Below are positions 6,418-13,002 of a DNA stretch of 13,360 bases, in pieces. Under the pieces are notes generated by a model that was not told the origin of the DNA, did not search any database, and saw nothing but the letters and a program-made list of their open reading frames with translations. The position numbers and the translations under genes were made by a program. This stretch comes from JBOIBN01 sp050739575. GTDB lineage: Bacteria > Pseudomonadota > Gammaproteobacteria > JAKDMP01. The stretch's first letter is position 1; every line of letters begins with the position of its first letter. The DNA lies in assembly GCA_050739575.1 (NCBI GenBank), contig JBOIBN010000061.1:1-13360 (forward strand), written 5' to 3'.

Positions 6418-6453
6418 ACTTTCCGGTGATCGCAGGTCGCCCGTGTGACCGGC

Positions 6454-6482
6454 TTGATTGTCTGAAAGACCGCTCGTATACT
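6454..6482 (+). promoter_or_regulatory. Sigma70 promoter of the MutS-like operon
   Basis: TTGATT (6454-6459) and TATACT (6477-6482) are separated by the optimal 17 bp. Transcription should start near 6489-6492, just before the first aptamer base at 6494. The arrangement of promoter, aptamer and gene copies that of the crcB operon at 682-911. Confidence 0.78.
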
Positions 6483-6493
6483 TTTTACTATAC

Positions 6494-6541
6494 GGGTGCT
6501 GGAGTTCACCCCGAAGCTGCCCGTATGGGACGATGACTCCT
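6494..6541 (+). promoter_or_regulatory. Fluoride riboswitch 2 (crcB RNA motif), aptamer
   Basis: The pseudoknot pairs GGGTG (6494-6498) with CACCC (6507-6511). Helix P1 pairs GGAGT (6501-6505) with ACTCC (6536-6540). A second hairpin forms from CCC (6520-6522) and GGG (6527-6529) with a four-base loop and is followed by the conserved-looking GATGACTCCT. The CTGCCC and GATG elements match the crcB-motif consensus as I remember it, and the P1 strands share GGAGTTC and ACTCCTG with riboswitch 1. It lies between a good promoter and the first MutS-like gene. Covariance-model scoring was not possible here. Confidence 0.85.
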
Positions 6542-6571
6542 GCCGCCAACGCTAGTGGCAGGAGTTTCGCG
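6536..6571 (+). promoter_or_regulatory. Shine-Dalgarno-sequestering hairpin (expression platform of riboswitch 2)
   Basis: ACTCCTGCC (6536-6544) pairs perfectly over 9 bp with GGCAGGAGT (6557-6565) around a 12-nt loop. The right arm contains the Shine-Dalgarno AGGAG (6560-6564), 7 nt before ATG 6572. The left arm is also the 3' strand of aptamer helix P1, so the two structures exclude each other: with fluoride P1 forms and the ribosome site is free, without it the hairpin hides the site. No U-run follows, which argues against a transcription terminator. Confidence 0.8.
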
Positions 6572-8170
6572 ATGTCTGCACCGCCTGAAGCAATTCAAGC
6601 ACCGGAGCAACGCCGCAAAACCGGCGAAGAATCAGGCTCCAGTGTGCTCTTTCGTCGGGAGACGGAGCGCGAAAAGGCCCCCACCGCCACCCAGCCCGCC
6701 TGCTTCCCCGATCTGCATCTCGACAGTACCGTCGCCGGTATTGCCGTGGGCAAGGAGCAGTATGACCTCAAGCCCTACTACTACCTGCCCGTGTGCGAGG
6801 TGGAGGACGTCACATTCCGCCAGGAGGTGATGCGGGCGCTTGACGACTCTCCTACCTTGTTCGGGAACATCGAGCGCTTTGCCGCCTTGATGGAGACCAT
6901 GCGCCGCTATCTTGCGCAGTCCGATAACCTGCGCAACGCGCTTCAGAAAAAGCGCTGGTTTCTCGATGCCGCGGCTTGTTACTGCGCGGCGGTCGTTCAA
7001 CTGAGCCATGATCTTGCTGACGCCGGGATCACGGCATCCGGGCTTTCCCGTTTCAGTCGTGATTTGGATCGCTACCTGTCATCAGCAGCATTTCAGACGC
7101 TCGCCGGGGAGACGGAACAGTTAAACAACGGTCTGCGCGCGATTCGCTATAGCGTCCTGATTGACAGCTTGCGGGTGCAGGTGCGTCCGTGCCGTGACGA
7201 ACGCGATTACGGCGCGGAGGTGACGGAAACATTCCGGCCGTTCCGGCAAGACGAGGAGGGCGAAAACACCAAATCCAAACGATCCGGTTCTGCCGAGCTG
7301 GGTACCGTGGAAGCGTCCATCCTCGAGTGTGTCGCAAAACTGAATCCGGAGACATTCGGCGAACTCGATCGCTACGTGATGGCGCACGAAAACTTCGCCG
7401 ATCCGACCGTTGTCGTTTTTGATCGCGAAATTCAATTCTATGTCGCTTATCTTGAATACCTGGCTCCCTTCCGCAAGGTGGGACTGAACTTCTGCTATCC
7501 GCGCGTCGTGAAAAACAGTAAGGACGTATTCGACGAGGAGGGATTCGATCTCGCGCTCGCTGCCGCGCTGCTCGAAAGAGACTCTGTTCCCGTCTGCAAC
7601 GATTTTTATCTCAAGGGCAAGGAACGCATCATTGTGGTCTCCGGACCCAATCAGGGCGGAAAAACCACCTTCTCCCGCAGCTTCGCCCAGTTGCATTATC
7701 TGGCGAGTCTGGGCTGCCCCGTACCTGGCACCCGAGCACAACTGTTTCTGGCCGATGCCATCCTGACCCACTTCGAAAAAGGCGAAACCGGTCTCGATGG
7801 ACGAGGCAAACTGGAGGACGATCTGTTCAGGATTCAAGCTATTCTCGAGCGGGCGACACCGGACAGCATCGTCATCCTGAACGAGATCTTCGATTCGACT
7901 ACTGTGCGCGACGCCCGTCTGCTCAGCCATAAAATTATGGACAAAATCGCGCGACTCGACCTGCTGTGCGTGTGGGTCAGCTTTCTCGACGAACTGGCCT
8001 CGGCCAATGAAAAAACGGTGAGCATGGTCGGCGCCGTAGTGCCCGAAAACCCGACGCAACGAACCTATCGAATTACGCGTCAGACTCCCAACGGACTGGC
8101 CTATGCGTTGTCGATCGCCGAGAAATACGGCCTGACCTCCGCGCGCCTCAAGGATCGACTCCGCTCGTGA
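6572..8170 (+). CDS. MutS-like ATPase A, fluoride-riboswitch controlled
   Basis: ATG 6572 has AGGAG 7 nt upstream and gives 532 aa; the frame is open further upstream but that part is the riboswitch. Residues 1-45 or so look disordered. A helical region resembling the MutS core/lever follows, then the MutS-type ATPase: Walker A Gly-Pro-Asn-Gln-Gly-Gly-Lys-Thr-Thr at 358-366 and Walker B Ile-Leu-Asn437-Glu438, where MutS has Asp-Glu. The usual Thr-His-(Tyr/Phe) after Walker B is replaced by Val-Ser-Phe. No mismatch-recognition (Phe-x-Glu) or connector domain is present, so classical mismatch repair is unlikely. The stop overlaps the next start as GTGA (8167-8170), suggesting 1:1 synthesis and a heterodimer with protein B. 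Genes annotated mutS downstream of crcB RNAs have been reported before, as far as I recall, but their function is not established. Confidence 0.87.
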   Translation: MSAPPEAIQAPEQRRKTGEESGSSVLFRRETEREKAPTATQPACFPDLHLDSTVAGIAVGKEQYDLKPYYYLPVCEVEDVTFRQEVMRALDDSPTLFGNIERFAALMETMRRYLAQSDNLRNALQKKRWFLDAAACYCAAVVQLSHDLADAGITASGLSRFSRDLDRYLSSAAFQTLAGETEQLNNGLRAIRYSVLIDSLRVQVRPCRDERDYGAEVTETFRPFRQDEEGENTKSKRSGSAELGTVEASILECVAKLNPETFGELDRYVMAHENFADPTVVVFDREIQFYVAYLEYLAPFRKVGLNFCYPRVVKNSKDVFDEEGFDLALAAALLERDSVPVCNDFYLKGKERIIVVSGPNQGGKTTFSRSFAQLHYLASLGCPVPGTRAQLFLADAILTHFEKGETGLDGRGKLEDDLFRIQAILERATPDSIVILNEIFDSTTVRDARLLSHKIMDKIARLDLLCVWVSFLDELASANEKTVSMVGAVVPENPTQRTYRITRQTPNGLAYALSIAEKYGLTSARLKDRLRS

Positions 8171-9816
8171 AGGCACATCTTCTCTACCCCGATCGGGACA
8201 TGGCGTGGCGTTCGGCGCTGGCGGCCGCGGAGATACGCGAGAAGGAGCGCAGCGGGCGGCGACGTGAACGCAATGCACTGTCCGGCCCGCCTCCCGCGCT
8301 GCCCTGGAACGCCGAGGCGCTTGTGCGGGATCTGAATCTCGATATCTTGTTCAGTTCCATGTCGAACGACGACGAGTTGGTCTTCACGGTCGTGCGCACA
8401 ATCATTCTCAATGCCATGAAAGACGACAGCGCAACCATCCGCTACCGACAGGCTGTGCTGCAGGATTGTCTTGATCATGCGGGCACCGTGCGCAAACTTT
8501 ACGATCTGGCCGTGGACGCCGGTGAAAAGGGACAAAAGCAGTACCTGGGATTGTCGTTGCCGCGTTATCCGGACTGGATGCTGCGACATTCGATCACCGT
8601 TCTGGGTGCGTTGCTCGATCCGATCGAACGGATTCGTAAAATTGCCGACGCGCAGGCGAACGATTTTTCATCTGAAGGCTGGACGTCTTTTTTCTCTGGT
8701 ATCCGCGAAGAATTGTGCGACGATCGGCTGATTCACATGCAACGTCACCTGACGGAACTTCAGCTCCGCGACGGCGTGCTCATGAGTGCAGGGCTTGGTC
8801 CCGGCAACAAGGGTTCGGATTACACGCTGCACCCGCCGCCCCGCAAATCCGACGGCCGGCTGATGCAGTTCCTTCGCCGCCGCTTTCCTCGGTTCTTCGA
8901 CCGCACACCGCCGGATGCCTATGACTTCGCGATTGACCCACGCGATGAAAGTGGCGCCCGGGCACTCGATGATGTGAAAAATCGGGCGATCGCCATTGCC
9001 GCCGATTCCGTGGGCCAGACGGCGAATCACGTGCGTGATTTCTTTGCCGCGCTGCGCTGCGAGTTGGCATTTTACGTGGGATGTCTGAATCTGCATGACA
9101 CCCTTTCGAGGGCCAAATGCCCGCTCTGCGTGCCCACGCCGCAACGGGCCGATCCGCACTGTCTTGGTGGCCAAGGCGTCTATGACGTGTGTCTTGTACT
9201 TGCGGGACATTCGCACGTGATCGGTAACGATCTCGACGCGAACGGGGAAAATATTATTATTGTCACCGGCGCCAACCAAGGTGGCAAATCGACTTTCCTG
9301 CGCAGCATCGGCCTGGCGCAGCTGATGATGCAGGCCGGCATGTTCGTGCCGGCCGAATCCTTCGACTCCAGCGTCTGCGACGGACTGTTGACTCATTTCA
9401 AGCGGGAAGAAGACGCGGACCTCAAAAGCGGCAAACTTGAGGAGGAACTCGTCCGCATGAGCGAAATCGTCGAGCATCTTCCGTCGCATCCCCTCATACT
9501 GTGCAACGAATCGTTCGCCGCCACGAACGAACGCGAAGGCTCGGAAATCGCGCGTCAGGTCAGCACCGCACTGCTGGAGCGGTCGATCCGTCTGGTTTAT
9601 GTCACGCACCTCTATGAATTCGCGCGGGCAATGTATGAAACGAGAAGCAAGGAAGTACTGTTCCTGCGTGCCGACCGGCGGGAAGACGGAACCCGAACCT
9701 ACAAAATCGTGGCAGGCGAGCCGTTGCAGACAAGTTTCGGCGAAGATCTGTATGCACGCATTTTTTCCCCGGAGACGGAACTGAGGCATGACGTAGCGAG
9801 TGAAGTCCAACGATGA
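8167..9816 (+). CDS. MutS-like ATPase B, partner of A
   Basis: This 549-aa paralogue of ATPase A starts at GTG 8167, overlapping its stop. It has a long helical N-terminal and central region and a C-terminal MutS-type ATPase: Walker A Gly-Ala-Asn-Gln-Gly-Gly-Lys-Ser-Thr at 368-376, Walker B Leu-Cys-Asn447-Glu448, and Thr480-His481-Leu-Tyr-Glu-Phe, which matches the MutS Thr-His-Tyr-x-Glu-Leu element. Unlike A it keeps that histidine. The A and B proteins share Leu-Thr-His-Phe and a Gly-Lys-Leu-Glu stretch between the Walker motifs. A Cys-Pro-Leu-Cys pair precedes the ATPase and might bind metal. The mismatch-recognition domain is absent. B probably pairs with A in the way MutS-family proteins dimerise across the ATP site. 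The stop overlaps the HAD gene start as ATGA. Confidence 0.87.
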   Translation: MKAHLLYPDRDMAWRSALAAAEIREKERSGRRRERNALSGPPPALPWNAEALVRDLNLDILFSSMSNDDELVFTVVRTIILNAMKDDSATIRYRQAVLQDCLDHAGTVRKLYDLAVDAGEKGQKQYLGLSLPRYPDWMLRHSITVLGALLDPIERIRKIADAQANDFSSEGWTSFFSGIREELCDDRLIHMQRHLTELQLRDGVLMSAGLGPGNKGSDYTLHPPPRKSDGRLMQFLRRRFPRFFDRTPPDAYDFAIDPRDESGARALDDVKNRAIAIAADSVGQTANHVRDFFAALRCELAFYVGCLNLHDTLSRAKCPLCVPTPQRADPHCLGGQGVYDVCLVLAGHSHVIGNDLDANGENIIIVTGANQGGKSTFLRSIGLAQLMMQAGMFVPAESFDSSVCDGLLTHFKREEDADLKSGKLEEELVRMSEIVEHLPSHPLILCNESFAATNEREGSEIARQVSTALLERSIRLVYVTHLYEFARAMYETRSKEVLFLRADRREDGTRTYKIVAGEPLQTSFGEDLYARIFSPETELRHDVASEVQR

Positions 9817-10298
9817 ATATGCGACCGCCATTGCGCATTGATATTCCCGGACGCGCAAGTCTGGCGCTGACGGACCTTGTGCTCGATTTCAATGGAACGC
9901 TCGCCGCCGACGGCTTCATGCTCGCGGGCGTTCCAGAACGCCTGGTCAGACTTGCCGAAATACTTCATATTCATGTGGTTACCGGAGATACCTACGGTAG
10001 CGCCGCAGGGGCTCTCGCCGGGGAGCCGGTTCACCTGGTTGTTCTGGAGGCGCAGGGGCAAGCGCGGGCGAAACTCGATTATGTACAAAAGCTCGGTCCG
10101 GCAGGCACGGTAGCCATCGGAAACGGCCGTAACGACTGCGAAATGCTGCACGCCGCGGCGCTCGGCATTGCGGTCCTCGGCTCCGAAGGAACCTGCGCCG
10201 CACTTCTGGCCGAGGCCGATGTGCTTGCGGCCGACGTGCTCACGGCGCTCGATCTTCTCCTGCAGCCGCAGCACCTCGTCGCCACCCTCCGCGGCTGA
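9813..10298 (+). CDS. HAD-superfamily phosphatase, soluble P-type-ATPase-like (COG4087 type)
   Basis: ATG 9813 overlaps the stop of ATPase B; ATG 9819 is an alternative. The 161-aa protein has all four HAD motifs: Asp25-Phe-Asn-Gly-Thr (nucleophile Asp25; the second acidic residue is Asn27), Thr57 in Val-Val-Thr-Gly-Asp-Thr, Lys87, and Gly-Asn-Gly-Arg-Asn-Asp at 103-108. There is almost no cap domain. This is the layout of the small cytoplasmic proteins called soluble P-type ATPases (COG4087), whose substrate is unknown. The Asn after the nucleophile suggests a stable aspartyl-phosphate or weak phosphatase activity, as in P-type pumps, although this may be normal for the subfamily. HAD enzymes are sensitive to metal fluorides that mimic the phosphoryl group. 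Third gene of the riboswitch 2 operon. Confidence 0.85.
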   Translation: MNMRPPLRIDIPGRASLALTDLVLDFNGTLAADGFMLAGVPERLVRLAEILHIHVVTGDTYGSAAGALAGEPVHLVVLEAQGQARAKLDYVQKLGPAGTVAIGNGRNDCEMLHAAALGIAVLGSEGTCAALLAEADVLAADVLTALDLLLQPQHLVATLRG

Positions 10299-10382
10299 GT
10301 CCCATGTGTCACGAATATTCCCGCCCTGCTGGCCCCGAGCACCCGGCCGCAAGATGTCGGATTTTCCACCCGGCGTAGCAGC

Positions 10383-11456
10383 ATGGACATTTACCGACTC
10401 ATCGACGATATTTCCCGGCATGATACGACGGCTCCGGTCATCCTTGTCGAAGGCGCGGCGGCGGTCCCTGCGCTTGCGCGCTACCTGGATGCACCGCCAA
10501 GTTCGGTGCCTCATGCGCGTCTCTTCGCAGTCTCTATGCTCAATGCCATTCCCGTCGTCGAAGCCACCGTCGCCCTGCGCCGCGCACTGCACCGTCACGA
10601 GCTGCAGGGGCTCTCGCCTACGGTCGCAGAATCGGAATGGCTGGTGCAGAATGCCGCCTTCGCCGTGCTCGCCGGGCGCCTCGGCAATGCGATCATCCCT
10701 GAGATTGACTACGGGCTCGATGGGGCCCGTCTCGCGGCCGCGGTCGAAGCCGTTGGCAGGCTTCGGCTCGAGGAGCGAATTCCCACGCTTGTCGAAATGC
10801 TTGCAGACGATACGCTCGCCGAGCCCGCAAGAAGTTCTCTCGCCCGATTCGGTTCTCTCGCAGCGCCGGTGCTTCTTGCGGCGCTGAACCGGACCGGTAA
10901 GGACGTGATTTCACTGAAGCGCGCCATCGCGTCGGTTGATCTTCTCGCGCAGTGTTCGCCCGCGAAGGAACTCGAAGCGCTTCGTGTGTTACTTGGCGGC
11001 ACGCATCCGGCACTCGCGGCGGCGGCGGGACTTGCACTTGTACACACACATGCGAAGGCGCCGGTGGCAGAACTTTCGACTGCGCTTGTCCGCGGAACCC
11101 TGCTTTCCGAGGCCGGACTTGCCGAGCGCTGCTTCGATGCACTGGATACGCTGCCCGATAAACCGCTGTCAGAAGCCGTTCTCGAAGTGCTCGACATTAC
11201 GACATTGCCTGATCTGTATGGCGATCCGCGCAACATCTCCGATACGGCACGCGTGCGTCTCGTGACGTATATCTTGTGTCGCTCCGGTCTGGATGCGCCG
11301 GATGTGATCGAGCAACTGCCGGAAGCGATTCTATTGCGGGCGCTGCGCCGGTTGAAGTATCTTCCCGCCGGCGCGACTATTGCAGCATTGCGGCGCCATT
11401 CGTCTAAACGGGTTCGCAAGGCCGCTGAGCAAATTGCTCATGCCGACGGAAGTTAG
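10383..11456 (+). CDS. HEAT/ARM-repeat-like alpha-solenoid protein
   Basis: This 357-aa protein consists of repeated amphipathic helix pairs rich in Ala, Leu and Arg (for example around Leu-Ala-Arg-Phe-Gly-Ser-Leu-Ala-Ala-Pro-Val-Leu-Leu-Ala-Ala-Leu), typical of HEAT-like solenoids that act as protein-binding scaffolds. No catalytic motif, signal peptide or membrane segment is visible. It starts 84 nt after the HAD gene with no strong ribosome site; ATG 10383 is the first start in a frame without earlier candidates. On position it is the last gene of the MutS-like operon and could be a scaffold for the ATPases or the phosphatase. I do not recognise a named family. It converges with folE, 20 nt between stops, and no clear terminator is seen there. 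Confidence 0.75.
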   Translation: MDIYRLIDDISRHDTTAPVILVEGAAAVPALARYLDAPPSSVPHARLFAVSMLNAIPVVEATVALRRALHRHELQGLSPTVAESEWLVQNAAFAVLAGRLGNAIIPEIDYGLDGARLAAAVEAVGRLRLEERIPTLVEMLADDTLAEPARSSLARFGSLAAPVLLAALNRTGKDVISLKRAIASVDLLAQCSPAKELEALRVLLGGTHPALAAAAGLALVHTHAKAPVAELSTALVRGTLLSEAGLAERCFDALDTLPDKPLSEAVLEVLDITTLPDLYGDPRNISDTARVRLVTYILCRSGLDAPDVIEQLPEAILLRALRRLKYLPAGATIAALRRHSSKRVRKAAEQIAHADGS

Positions 11457-11476
11457 AGATAACTACTGCAGCGATA

Positions 11477-12058
11477 TCATGGTTGTACAGCGCTAAGGAA
11501 TTCTGCGCGGGTCGAGGCGTTGCTGCGAAAGAGTCCCAGCATCATCGAGGTCTTCATGACGGAGTTCTGCTTCTGCACGCCGCGCATCATCATGCAGAGA
11601 TGTCTGGCTTCGATGATGACGCCGACGCCGCGCGCGTCGGTCACGTTGCGCACTGCCTCGGCGATTTCCTGCGTGAGCTGCTCCTGGATCTGCAGGCGGC
11701 GTGCGTAAAGCTCGACAATGCGCGCGAGTTTGGACACGCCGATCACCTTGCCGTCGGGCAGATAGCCGATGTGTACGCGGCCGAAGAAGGGCAGCAAATG
11801 ATGTTCGCAGAGCGAATACAGTTCGATGTCTTTCAGGATCACCATCTCGTCGTTGGCGGCGGTAAAGAGCGCATCGTGCACGATGTCTTCGAGCCTTTCT
11901 TCATATCCGCGCGTCAGGAACGTGAAGGCGCGGGCGGTGCGCCCAGGCGTGGCAAGCAGTCCTTCGCGCTCCGGATCCTCGCCGAGCGCGGAGAGAATGT
12001 TGCGGATCTGGCCTTCCAGCACGTCGAGGTTTACCTTCTTGCGGCGGTCGTCGGACAT
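11477..12058 (-). CDS. folE: GTP cyclohydrolase I
   Basis: The 193-aa enzyme converts GTP to 7,8-dihydroneopterin triphosphate, the first step of folate and pterin synthesis. Zinc ligands are visible at Cys84 and His87 in Leu-Cys-Glu-His-His-Leu-Leu-Pro-Phe and at Cys155 in Arg-His-Leu-Cys-Met-Met-Met-Arg-Gly. The Leu-Ser-Lys-like stretch Val-Ser-Lys-Leu-Ala-Arg and the tail of conserved helices (Arg-Leu-Gln-Ile-Gln-Glu-Gln-Leu) match FolE. The start is ATG complementary to 12056-12058, with GGAAG about 7 nt upstream. A possible -10 (TAAAAT, complement of 12086-12091) lies upstream, but no good -35 accompanies it. It is probably a housekeeping gene marking the right side of the fluoride cluster. 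Confidence 0.96.
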   Translation of the reverse strand: MSDDRRKKVNLDVLEGQIRNILSALGEDPEREGLLATPGRTARAFTFLTRGYEERLEDIVHDALFTAANDEMVILKDIELYSLCEHHLLPFFGRVHIGYLPDGKVIGVSKLARIVELYARRLQIQEQLTQEIAEAVRNVTDARGVGVIIEARHLCMMMRGVQKQNSVMKTSMMLGLFRSNASTRAEFLSAVQP

Positions 12059-12180
12059 GATTATCTTCCAGGCGCTTATGAAACAATTTTAGCAGTGAAA
12101 TGGGCATCTCCGCGGCGATGCGGCCCCGCAGCCGTGAAAGCCGCTATCATGCCGGATCGGGGAGACTTATGATTTCGCGA

Positions 12181-12268
12181 GGAGAGGTGGCTGAGCGGTC
12201 GAAAGCGGCGGTCTTGAAAACCGTTGAAGGGCAACCTTCCGTGGGTTCGAATCCCACCCTCTCCGCCA
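12181..12268 (+). tRNA. tRNA-Ser (anticodon TGA)
   Basis: The acceptor stem GGAGAGG (12181-12187) pairs with CCTCTCC (12258-12264), followed by discriminator G and an encoded CCA (12266-12268). The anticodon stem GCGGT/ACCGT holds the loop CTTGAAA with anticodon TGA at 12215-12217, reading UCA. The long variable arm (GAAGGGCAACCTTC region) is a serine-tRNA hallmark. The T arm GTGGG-TTCGAAT-CCCAC is intact. No second copy of its 3' end is seen in the window, so an attachment site is not supported. Confidence 0.97.
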
Positions 12269-12381
12269 AATTGGCCGCTGGGGCTACTGCATTCGCCGGA
12301 TTGAATGCGGCCGGTGCTCGAAATCCTCATGTACCCGTTATGTACACTGCGGCATTCGCACGAGGCGCTTGATCTTCACCC

Positions 12382-13002
12382 ATGCACCATTTTAACGAGG
12401 CCATCCAGCACGTCGCTCCGTATCTGCACCGTTACGGATATCTGGCGATTTTCGTGGCGGTTTTTCTGGAAGGCATCGGGATACCGGCGCCGGGGGTCAC
12501 ACTGGTGGTGGCTGCCGCGCTCGCCGCAGGCCGGGGTGCGATGAATCTGCCGCTCATTTTTGTGACGGCGGTCTGTGCAGCGCTGCTTGGCTTCAACTCC
12601 GGCTACTGGCTGGGCGTTGCGGCGGGTGAAGGCATACTCCGGCGCCTGCCGTTCTTCAATCAGAGTCGTTTTTTGAAGTTCCGCCGGCTGTTCACACGCT
12701 GGGGAACGGTGCTCGTCGTGGTTGCCCCGTTCATAGACGGCGTGCGGCAATTAAACGGTTATGCGGCGGGCATTGCGGAGATGCCGTGGCTGCGCTTCGC
12801 GTCGTTCAATCTCCTGGGCTCGGTCGCCTGGATTGCGGTCTGGTGTGGGCTCGCCTACGAAGCCAGCATCCATGCCGGAGCGCTTTACACGACCTTGCGC
12901 GTCGGCAATGTCTGGTGGTATATCGCGGCAGCATTCCTGTTGTTGGTGCTGCTCTCGTTTCTCTTGTGGCATCGCCGTCGCAACCGGAGCAGGACGGAGT
13001 GA
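12382..13002 (+). CDS. DedA-family membrane protein
   Basis: This 206-aa inner-membrane protein has four to five hydrophobic stretches, reentrant-type Phe-Leu-Glu30-Gly-Ile-Gly-Ile-Pro-Ala-Pro-Gly near 28-38, and Phe-Ile-Asp-Gly-Val-Arg-Gln-Leu-Asn-Gly-Tyr-Ala-Ala-Gly in the region where DedA proteins carry the essential Arg. The family (PF09335, SNARE-associated/VTT) includes flippases for undecaprenyl phosphate and phospholipids; the substrate here is unknown. No convincing ribosome site precedes ATG 12382. The 113 nt between the tRNA and this gene hold only a weak inverted repeat (GCATTC/GAATGC, about 12289-12308). The stop overlaps the next start as GTGA (12999-13002), so it is probably co-transcribed with the glycosyltransferase. 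Confidence 0.92.
   Translation: MHHFNEAIQHVAPYLHRYGYLAIFVAVFLEGIGIPAPGVTLVVAAALAAGRGAMNLPLIFVTAVCAALLGFNSGYWLGVAAGEGILRRLPFFNQSRFLKFRRLFTRWGTVLVVVAPFIDGVRQLNGYAAGIAEMPWLRFASFNLLGSVAWIAVWCGLAYEASIHAGALYTTLRVGNVWWYIAAAFLLLVLLSFLLWHRRRNRSRTE

Noticed and set aside
6383..6453. A third fluoride riboswitch on the minus strand in front of the pyrophosphatase
   Set aside because: Only about 20-25 nt separate the likely start of transcription from the gene, and no GGxG...P1 pairing pattern is present on that strand.
6536..6567. Intrinsic terminator at the hairpin before the MutS-like A gene
   Set aside because: The stem is strong, but only TTT follows and the right arm contains the ribosome site, so a translational role fits better.
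7121..8278. Long minus-strand open frame (385 codons) opposite the MutS-like A gene
   Set aside because: It lies antisense to a gene with clear Walker motifs, shows no recognisable domain, and is explained by the codon bias of the plus-strand gene.
8668..9858. Long minus-strand open frame (396 codons) opposite the MutS-like B gene
   Set aside because: It is antisense to a supported ATPase gene, has no family motif, and resembles the typical mirror frame of a GC-rich gene.
10304..10378. 24-codon ORF between the HAD and HEAT-like genes
   Set aside because: No ribosome site and no recognisable or biased composition; likely chance in an 84-nt spacer.
12181..12268. tRNA-Ser as the attachment site of an integrated island
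   Set aside because: No repeat of the tRNA 3' end and no integrase gene were found in the window, and folE lies between the tRNA and the cluster.
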